NCBI GenBank assembly: GCA_040218445.1
Contig: JAVJRK010000016.1
Span: 62,001 to 126,000, forward strand
Reading direction: 5' to 3'
Length of the DNA: 64,000 nucleotides
From: UBA1479 sp040218445
GTDB taxonomy: Bacteria; Pseudomonadota; Alphaproteobacteria; Rhodospirillales; Casp-alpha2
In this document: positions 58,608-64,000 of the stretch, in pieces
How the letters are laid out: each line of letters begins with the position of its first letter
Numbering within the stretch: position 1 is the stretch's first letter
The notes under the pieces: model-generated
What the model was told of the DNA's origin: nothing
Seen by the model: only the letters and a program-made list of their open reading frames with translations
Database searches by the model: none
Position numbers and translations under genes: made by a program

Positions 58608-59723
58608 CTACTTCTTGCTTTTGGCGAAGGCCATGCCGAGGTTGGCATTCGACATCTGTGCCCCGGCCCAGAACGGCACCGCGACATCGGCAAAGTCTTT
58701 CTGAGAATCCCAGACTTTCTTGAAGAAGGGATTTTCCGCCGCATTCTTCTCGAGGGACTTCTTGGCAGCGGCCATGTACTCGGTGAAGTAATCGGCGGGC
58801 GTGTCGTGCAGCTGCACGCCGTGCTTTTCCGTCAATTCCTTCAGCGCCTTGCCGTTCTCATAGATGCGCCAGCTCATGGCCCGGGACAGCGACGCGTCGG
58901 CCGCGATTTCCATGGCTTTCTGCTGATGCGGGGTCAGGCTTTTCCAGACGTCGCCGTTCAGATACATGTCGGCGTTGACGACCACCTGATGCAGCCCCTG
59001 CAGATAATAGTGCTTCAGCACCTTCTGGAAACCGAACACCATGTCCGGCTTGGGGCAGCACCATTCGGCGGCATCGATCACGCCTTTTTCCAGGGCCGGC
59101 AGAATGTCCCCGCCGCCCATGGCGACCGAGGCAACGCCGATGTCCTTATAGGTCTGGCCGGGGATGCCCGGAGGGGTGCGGAACCGGTACTTGCGGAAGT
59201 CGGCCATGGACTTGATGGGCTCCTTGAACCAACCCAGAGCTTCCGGGCCCACGGGCTGCAGCATGAAGCCCTTGATGTTCATGCCCATTTCTTTCCACAG
59301 CTCTTCATAAAGCTCGCGCCCGCCGCCGTACTGGTACCAGCTAACCCAGGCGATGTTGTCCATGCCCACGCCGGCACCGGCAACGGGCGAACCGAACAGC
59401 ATGGCCGCCGGGTGATAGCCGGACCAATAATGGGTCCAGGCGAAGCCGCCTTCGATCAAGCCCTTGTCGACGGCTTCCAACGTTTCTTTCACGCCGACCA
59501 CCGCGCCTGCGGGCAGGACTTCGATCTGTACTTCATTGTTGGTCAGGGCCGCCACGTTCGCGGCGAAATCCTTCAGCATGGTGACTTCGTCAGCCTTGGA
59601 CGGAATCACCGATTGAACGCGGATCTTGACCGTTTTGGCCTCCGCCGTGGCGGGTGCGATGACCGCCGCCATCGCGATCGCCAGCACGGCGAACGCGGCA
59701 AATAACGATTTGAATTTGTTCAT
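58608..59723 (-). CDS. dctP: TRAP transporter substrate-binding protein DctP
   Basis: The 371-residue protein has a signal peptide (residues 1-29, ending ATAEA-KT) and the DctP fold: VKIRVQSVIPSKADEVTMLKDFAANVAALTNNEVQIEVLPAGAVVG, then the central RFRTPPGIPGQTYKDIGVASVAMGGGDILPALEKGVIDAAEW with the carboxylate-binding Arg in KYRFRTPPG. It would bind an organic acid anion in the periplasm. The length and the DAAEW region suggest the TakP-like group for 2-oxo acids, by inference. It starts the dctPQM-iclR-dehydrogenase unit. Confidence 0.93.
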   Translation of the reverse strand: MNKFKSLFAAFAVLAIAMAAVIAPATAEAKTVKIRVQSVIPSKADEVTMLKDFAANVAALTNNEVQIEVLPAGAVVGVKETLEAVDKGLIEGGFAWTHYWSGYHPAAMLFGSPVAGAGVGMDNIAWVSWYQYGGGRELYEELWKEMGMNIKGFMLQPVGPEALGWFKEPIKSMADFRKYRFRTPPGIPGQTYKDIGVASVAMGGGDILPALEKGVIDAAEWCCPKPDMVFGFQKVLKHYYLQGLHQVVVNADMYLNGDVWKSLTPHQQKAMEIAADASLSRAMSWRIYENGKALKELTEKHGVQLHDTPADYFTEYMAAAKKSLEKNAAENPFFKKVWDSQKDFADVAVPFWAGAQMSNANLGMAFAKSKK

Positions 59724-59770
59724 GCTTCCACTCCCAAACATGGGTCCTGCCATGCACGATTGCCGCCAGG

Positions 59771-59848
59771 ATCATTGCGAAGTCATATTTAATTATCATT
59801 ATTGAGACTTCTTAGTATCATTATTGCAAACATCAGATTTATCTGCAA
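59771..59848. promoter_or_regulatory. Direct repeats and inverted repeat in the dctP/GMC divergent promoter
   Basis: TATCATTATTG occurs twice (59794-59804 and 59816-59826), starting 22 bp apart, two helical turns. A third partial ATCATT stands at 59771. An inverted repeat TTGCA/TGCAA (59824-59828 and 59844-59848) follows. These are good candidates for IclR binding and promoter elements in an AT-rich spacer. Confidence 0.45.
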
Positions 59849-59949
59849 CGATGATTTCGTGATCGATCGCATCGGCGCGCCCTGCCGGTGCAACCGTTAC
59901 ATTCAAAATTCCAGTAAATTCAACTGCCTACGGACCCGATATTCTGACC

Positions 59950-61575
59950 ATGGATGCAGATTCTTCTTCTTTGACCGGCGCGCCGATTTACGACTACATC
60001 GTGATCGGTGCGGGCTCGGCCGGCTGTGTGCTCGCCAATCGGCTGAGCGCCGATACGAGTAAACGGGTTCTGCTGCTCGAAGCCGGCGGCAAAGACACCA
60101 ATCCCTGGATTCACATCCCGGTCGGCTATTTCAAGACCATCAACAACCCGGCTACGGATTGGTGTTTCAAAACCGCACCCGACCCGGGCCTGGGCGGCCG
60201 CAGCATCAACTGGCCGCGCGGCAAGGTCCTGGGCGGGTCCAGTTCCATCAACGGCCTGCTGTACGTGCGTGGCCAGCCGCAGGACTTCAATCACTGGCGG
60301 CAGTTGGGCAATGTCGGTTGGTCGTTCGAAGACGTGCTGCCCTATTTCCGCCGGGCCGAACATCAGGAACGCGGCGCCGATGACTTCCATGGCACGGACG
60401 GCCCCCTTGCCGTTTCCGACATGCGGGTCCGGCGCGAAATCTGTGATGCGGTCATCAAGGCGGCCGGTGAACTCGGCATCCCCGAACGGGACGACTTCAA
60501 CCGTGACGACCAGGAAGGGGCCGGATATTTCCAACTGACGACGCGCAAGGGGCTTCGCTGCTCGACTGCCGTCGGCTACCTGAACCCCATCAAGAACAGG
60601 GACAATCTGGACATCCGCACCCATGCCCAGGTGCGCAACCTTATATTCGCCGATGGGCGCTGCACCGGCGTCGCCTTTGATCAGAAAGGCAGACCGCAAC
60701 AAGCCGCTTGCCGGGGAGAGATCATTCTTTCCGCCGGTGCCATCGGATCGCCACAGATTCTCATGCTGTCGGGCATCGGCCCGGCCCAACACCTGCAGGA
60801 TATGGGCATTACTGCTCAGCTTGACCTGCCCGGTGTGGGCGGGAATTTACAGGACCATCTGCAACTGCGCACGATCTACCGCACGCACCGGCCCATCACG
60901 CTCAACGATCAGGCCCGCAATCCGATCCAAAAGGTTCTGATGGGGTTGGAATTTGCGTTTAAACGGTCCGGCCCCCTGACCATGGGGGCCAGCCAGGTCG
61001 CGATCTTTGCCCGCACCCGGCCCGAACTGGAAACACCGGACATCCAGTACCATGTGCAGCCCTGGAGCGCGGACAGCCCCGGCGAAGGTACACACCGCTT
61101 TTCCGCCTTTACCCTGTCCGTCTGTCAACTGCGCCCGGAAAGCCGGGGGGACATTCGCCTGGCCTCGAACGACCCCTTCACCCATCCCGTTATCCAGCCT
61201 AATTATCTGAGCACTGACCTGGACCGCCGGACGGCGATCGATTCCCTGAAACTCACCCGAAAAATGGTCGAAACCAAAACCCTGGCCCCCTATGTCGCGG
61301 AAGAAGTTCGCCCCGGTGCGGACGCGCAAACGGACGATGAATTGCTGGAAGGGGCGCGGCGCATCGCACAGACCATTTATCATCCTGTCGGGACATGTAA
61401 GATGGGCCGCGATCCTGCAGCCGTCGTCGACGACCGGCTGCGGATCCGGGGAGTGCAAGGCCTTCGGGTCGCAGATGCCTCGATCATGCCGACCATCACG
61501 TCGGGAAACACCAACGCGCCGGCCGTCATGATCGGCGAAAAGGCATCAGACATGATCATCGAGGACAATCGCTAA
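59950..61575 (+). CDS. GMC-family FAD-dependent oxidoreductase
   Basis: The 541-residue flavoenzyme has the FAD motif YDYIVIGAGSAGCVLANRLSAD, the GMC signature GKVLGGSSSINGLLYVRG, the second signature GAIGSPQILMLSGIGP, and the catalytic His/Asn region YHPVGTCKMG with SGNTNAPAVMIGEKASDMI. It oxidises an alcohol, as choline dehydrogenase does; its substrate is unknown. It diverges from dctP, so uptake of the substrate by TRAP and its oxidation here is a reasonable hypothesis. Confidence 0.93.
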   Translation: MDADSSSLTGAPIYDYIVIGAGSAGCVLANRLSADTSKRVLLLEAGGKDTNPWIHIPVGYFKTINNPATDWCFKTAPDPGLGGRSINWPRGKVLGGSSSINGLLYVRGQPQDFNHWRQLGNVGWSFEDVLPYFRRAEHQERGADDFHGTDGPLAVSDMRVRREICDAVIKAAGELGIPERDDFNRDDQEGAGYFQLTTRKGLRCSTAVGYLNPIKNRDNLDIRTHAQVRNLIFADGRCTGVAFDQKGRPQQAACRGEIILSAGAIGSPQILMLSGIGPAQHLQDMGITAQLDLPGVGGNLQDHLQLRTIYRTHRPITLNDQARNPIQKVLMGLEFAFKRSGPLTMGASQVAIFARTRPELETPDIQYHVQPWSADSPGEGTHRFSAFTLSVCQLRPESRGDIRLASNDPFTHPVIQPNYLSTDLDRRTAIDSLKLTRKMVETKTLAPYVAEEVRPGADAQTDDELLEGARRIAQTIYHPVGTCKMGRDPAAVVDDRLRIRGVQGLRVADASIMPTITSGNTNAPAVMIGEKASDMIIEDNR

Positions 61576-61594
61576 GCACCCCTGCCCGCCCAAA

Positions 61595-61610
61595 CCGCCG
61601 GTCCCGGCGG
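61595..61610. terminator. GC hairpin between the GMC and terC genes
   Basis: CCGCCG and CGGCGG enclose a 4-nt GTCC loop 20 bp after the GMC stop and 26 bp before terC. A terminator is possible, but no T-tract follows. Confidence 0.3.
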
Positions 61611-61635
61611 ATCAGCCTGCAAGAAAGAACACACC

Positions 61636-62265
61636 GTGGAATTCCTCGAACCTCTCCTTCACTTCGACTTCAAGGCCTTTACCTCGATCATCTTCATCGA
61701 TCTGGTGATGTCCGGCGACAACGCGATCATCATCGGCATGGCGGCGGCAGGGTTGCCGGTCGCTCTTCGCCGCAAAGCCATCGCCATCGGCATCATCGTC
61801 GCGACGGTGCTGCGCATCATCTTCGCCTCCGTGACCTATCAGTTGCTGTCGATCATCGGCCTGACGCTCGCGGGCGGGCTGTTGCTTCTTTGGGTCGCTT
61901 ACAAGATGTGGCAGGAAATCCGCGCCGGCAGCCTGGAAATGCCCGACCCGGAGGCCGAAGGCGGCGACGGCAAGACCATGCGAAGCGCCGTGACCTCGAT
62001 CATCATCGCCGACGTCACCATGTCGCTGGACAACGTGCTCGCCGTCGCCGGGGCAGCCCATGGGGCGCCCGGCATGCTGGTGTTCGGCCTGGTCCTATCG
62101 ATCCTGCTGATGGCGTTTGCCGCCAACTGGGTGGCGTCGCTTCTGGAGAAGCACAAATGGCTTGCCTATATCGGCCTTGCCGTCGTCGCCTATGTGGCCT
62201 GCGAAATGATCTGGCGGGGCGGCTTTCAGGTGTTCGAAGCCGCCCAGGCCGCAGGCCATATCTAA
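61636..62265 (+). CDS. TerC-family integral membrane protein
   Basis: The 209-residue protein has about seven helices and TerC motifs with acidic residues in membrane: FIDLVMSGDNAIIIGMAAAGLP and the repeat IIIADVTMSLDNVLAVAGAAHG. These paired motifs suggest metal ion (manganese or calcium) export or homeostasis. The start is GTG at 61636. It ends 2 bp before the stop of the convergent CitE-like gene. Confidence 0.9.
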   Translation: MEFLEPLLHFDFKAFTSIIFIDLVMSGDNAIIIGMAAAGLPVALRRKAIAIGIIVATVLRIIFASVTYQLLSIIGLTLAGGLLLLWVAYKMWQEIRAGSLEMPDPEAEGGDGKTMRSAVTSIIIADVTMSLDNVLAVAGAAHGAPGMLVFGLVLSILLMAFAANWVASLLEKHKWLAYIGLAVVAYVACEMIWRGGFQVFEAAQAAGHI

Positions 62266-62267
62266 CG

Positions 62268-63179
62268 TTATCGGTTTCCCCGGGCCTTGATCGCCTCGGA
62301 CCGCGCCAACAGACGTTCGGCGCGGATCACGATCGGCACGTCGATCATCTTGCCGTCAATGGTGATCGCCCCCTTGCCGGCCTTTTGCGCCTCGGCATAG
62401 GCGTCGATCACGCGGCGGGCATGGTCGACGGCGTCCGCGGCCGGGGTGAATTCCTCGTTCAGGACCGGAATGCCCGACGGGTGGATCACGCTGGCGCAGT
62501 CAAATCCGAACTTGACCGACTTGCGCACGGCGGCGCGAAAGCCCTCGGTGTCGTTGTAATCAGCGACCGTGCCGATGAACCCCATGGCCATCAGACCCGC
62601 GGCCTTGGCCGCGATCATCACGGTCTGTTTGGGCACCAGCAGGGTATCCGTATCCGGCACCATGCCCATTTCCACGGCGAAGTCCTCGCCGCCCAGGTTC
62701 ATGCCGACCAGACGTGACGACGCCCGACCGATGGCATGGGCACGGAAATAGGCATCCGCCGTTTCGACCATCGCCGCCAGCTTGACCGAGCCATGGAGCC
62801 GGCCCGCTTCGCGTTCAACTTCCTCGACCAGTTCGGCAACCAGCTTCAAATGTCCGGCACCATCGACCTTGGTCACGAACAGGCATTGGGCACCGGCGTG
62901 CACGGCGGCCTCCACATCCTTGACCATATGACGGATCGGCCGGTTGATGCGCACTGCCACGTCTGCACCCGATTGCGCGACCGATTTGGCGGCATCGGCC
63001 AGCATGTCACGGGCACGCGGGCGTTCGCTTTCAGGAACGCTGTCTTCCAAGTCCAGGATGATGGCATCGGCGCCCCGGGTGTGGGCCTTGGCCACGAATT
63101 TTTCATTGTTGGCCGGCACGTAAAGAAGCGAACGCCAGACAAATGGCATATCCGCGCCGTTGGTGTTTTTATCGGTCAT
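62268..63179 (-). CDS. HpcH/HpaI (CitE-like) CoA-ester lyase
   Basis: The 303-residue TIM-barrel protein shows RSLLYVPANNEKFVAKAHTRGADAIILDLEDSVPESERPRAR, VRINRPIRH, and the metal-binding MVETADAYFRAHAIGRASSRLVGMNLGGEDFAVEMG. CitE-like lyases cleave or form 3-hydroxyacyl-CoA esters such as malyl-CoA or citramalyl-CoA. The start overlaps the stop of the CoA-transferase gene upstream (ATGA), so acid activation and lyase reaction are likely sequential. Confidence 0.92.
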   Translation of the reverse strand: MTDKNTNGADMPFVWRSLLYVPANNEKFVAKAHTRGADAIILDLEDSVPESERPRARDMLADAAKSVAQSGADVAVRINRPIRHMVKDVEAAVHAGAQCLFVTKVDGAGHLKLVAELVEEVEREAGRLHGSVKLAAMVETADAYFRAHAIGRASSRLVGMNLGGEDFAVEMGMVPDTDTLLVPKQTVMIAAKAAGLMAMGFIGTVADYNDTEGFRAAVRKSVKFGFDCASVIHPSGIPVLNEEFTPAADAVDHARRVIDAYAEAQKAGKGAITIDGKMIDVPIVIRAERLLARSEAIKARGNR

Positions 63180-64000
63180 CCTTCGACAACTCCCTTTTCC
63201 TTCAGATCTTCGATTTCGTCGGCGTCCAGGCCCAGTTCCCGCAACAGCGCCACGGAATGTTCGCCCCGCGCCGGGGCCGGCGTGCGGATCACCCCCGGTG
63301 TATCCGACAGGCGCGGGCTGACGTTCTGCATGGGCACGGTGCCCAATTCCTCGTCGGGCAGTTCGATGATCACCTCGCGTTCACGGAAATGATCGTCGCG
63401 CAGGATGTCCTCCTGCTCATAGATCGGGGACGCGGTGATGCTTTGTTCCTCGAAAATGCGCTGAACCTCGGCCAGGCTGTGCTGTTTGATCCAACCGCCG
63501 ACGATGCGGTCCACTTCCTCGCGGTTGTAGACACGCTCCATATTCGTGCGGAAGCCTTCCTGCTTGATCAGGTCTTCCTGACCGATCATGCGGAACACCC
63601 GTTCGGCCATGGTCTGGATCGATGCCGACATGCCGATGAACTTGCCGTCGCTGGTTTCATATACGTTGCGCGGCGATGCCGTGGTCGAGGACGACCCCGT
63701 ACGCGGGCGGCTGCGGCCCGTCAGTTGATAGACCAGGGCTTCCGGCCCCATGATGCCGTAAAGGGGCTCCAGCAAGGCAAGGTCGACGACCTGACCCTTG
63801 CCGCCATCGGCCTCAGCGGCACGCAGCGCCACCATGGCCGCGAATGCCCCCTGAAGGCCCGCGACCGAATCAGCCAGGGCCATGGGCGGCAAGACAGGCT
63901 CCCGGTCCGGGAAGCCGTTGCGCGACGCGAAGCCCGACATGCTTTCAACAACGGACCCGAACCCGGGCCGGTCCTTATAGGGCCCCGACTGGCCATAGCC
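63176..64000 (-). CDS. Class III CoA-transferase (CaiB/BaiF), truncated by the window edge
   Basis: The reverse strand is open from the stop at 63176 to the window end, 275 codons without a start, so the true N-terminus is beyond 64000. The translated end reads GYGQSGPYKDRPGFGSVVESMSGF, the standard family III signature, followed by PVLPPMALADSVAGLQGAFAAMVALR and the C-terminal domain. The catalytic Asp of the family lies shortly after this signature in homologues. The enzyme transfers CoA between carboxylic acids. It overlaps the CitE-like gene by 4 bp. Confidence 0.92.
   Translation of the reverse strand, partial: GYGQSGPYKDRPGFGSVVESMSGFASRNGFPDREPVLPPMALADSVAGLQGAFAAMVALRAAEADGGKGQVVDLALLEPLYGIMGPEALVYQLTGRSRPRTGSSSTTASPRNVYETSDGKFIGMSASIQTMAERVFRMIGQEDLIKQEGFRTNMERVYNREEVDRIVGGWIKQHSLAEVQRIFEEQSITASPIYEQEDILRDDHFREREVIIELPDEELGTVPMQNVSPRLSDTPGVIRTPAPARGEHSVALLRELGLDADEIEDLKEKGVVEG

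Noticed and set aside
1..64000. tRNA, rRNA, CRISPR array, insertion sequence or prophage genes
   Set aside because: I looked for T-arm-like GGTTCGAATCC motifs, regular repeats, transposase or integrase motifs and terminal inverted repeats, and found none.

Overview
The window is a 64 kb, gene-dense chromosomal segment of moderately high GC content from an alphaproteobacterium, most likely Rhodospirillales-like. This assignment is inferred from gene order and protein type, not from any rRNA. The supporting blocks are fabI-aroC, (HDAC)-xseB-ispA-dxs-tlyA, DUF2066-perM-hdaA facing purM-purN, ppk-ppx, an EipB homologue, a His-type (probably non-discriminating) aspartyl-tRNA synthetase, and a DctPQM TRAP transporter. 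I see no rRNA, tRNA, insertion sequence, prophage or CRISPR array, so this looks like core chromosome with some metabolic accessory loci.

Layout. 1-4.5 kb: a truncated YihY-type membrane protein, fabI, aroC, then a LysR regulator divergent from a D(-)-tartrate dehydratase. 4.7-6.8 kb: a small AT-rich secreted protein, a TTC38-like TPR protein and a rhodanese. 6.8-11.8 kb: the minus-strand operon HDAC-xseB-ispA-dxs-tlyA (isoprenoid precursor synthesis plus rRNA methylation). 11.8-18.4 kb: a WD40-cytochrome c fusion, an RND efflux pair and an ArsR regulator with an unusual cysteine pattern. 18.4-24.9 kb: a metallo-beta-lactamase-fold hydrolase with a BKACE enzyme, two proteins of unknown function, and a TetR-controlled pair (AhpD-like protein and cytochrome P460) with two 18-bp palindromic operators; then two further proteins of unknown function. 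25-33 kb: a ROK fructokinase, EipB, an unknown protein behind a structured leader, a SPOR lipoprotein, aspS, a secreted TPR protein and an ATP-grasp enzyme.

33-43 kb: a queuosine-precursor transporter, a crotonase, NIPSNAP overlapping ribonuclease D, a GST, ppx, ppk, a lone receiver protein, an atypical SDR and a glycosyltransferase. 43-50 kb: hdaA, perM and DUF2066 divergent from purMN, then ndk and oxyR. 50-54.7 kb: a translationally coupled trio (YheS-type ABC-F, BtuF-like protein without signal peptide, MFS carrier) and a small membrane protein. 54.7-64 kb: a catabolic locus with a YihU-like dehydrogenase, an IclR regulator, a DctPQM TRAP transporter and a divergent GMC oxidoreductase; then terC and an overlapping CitE-like lyase / class III CoA-transferase pair that runs off the window.

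The most noteworthy points are: purM has no ATG, GTG or TTG in the right place and appears to start at AUU behind a strong ribosome binding site; the twin TetR palindromes sit three helical turns apart; the WD40 propeller is fused to a class I cytochrome c; a structured leader with a well-positioned 28-codon ORF precedes an unknown gene; and the TRAP locus carries a dehydrogenase resembling sulfolactaldehyde reductase. No clearly new multi-gene defence or mobile system was found.
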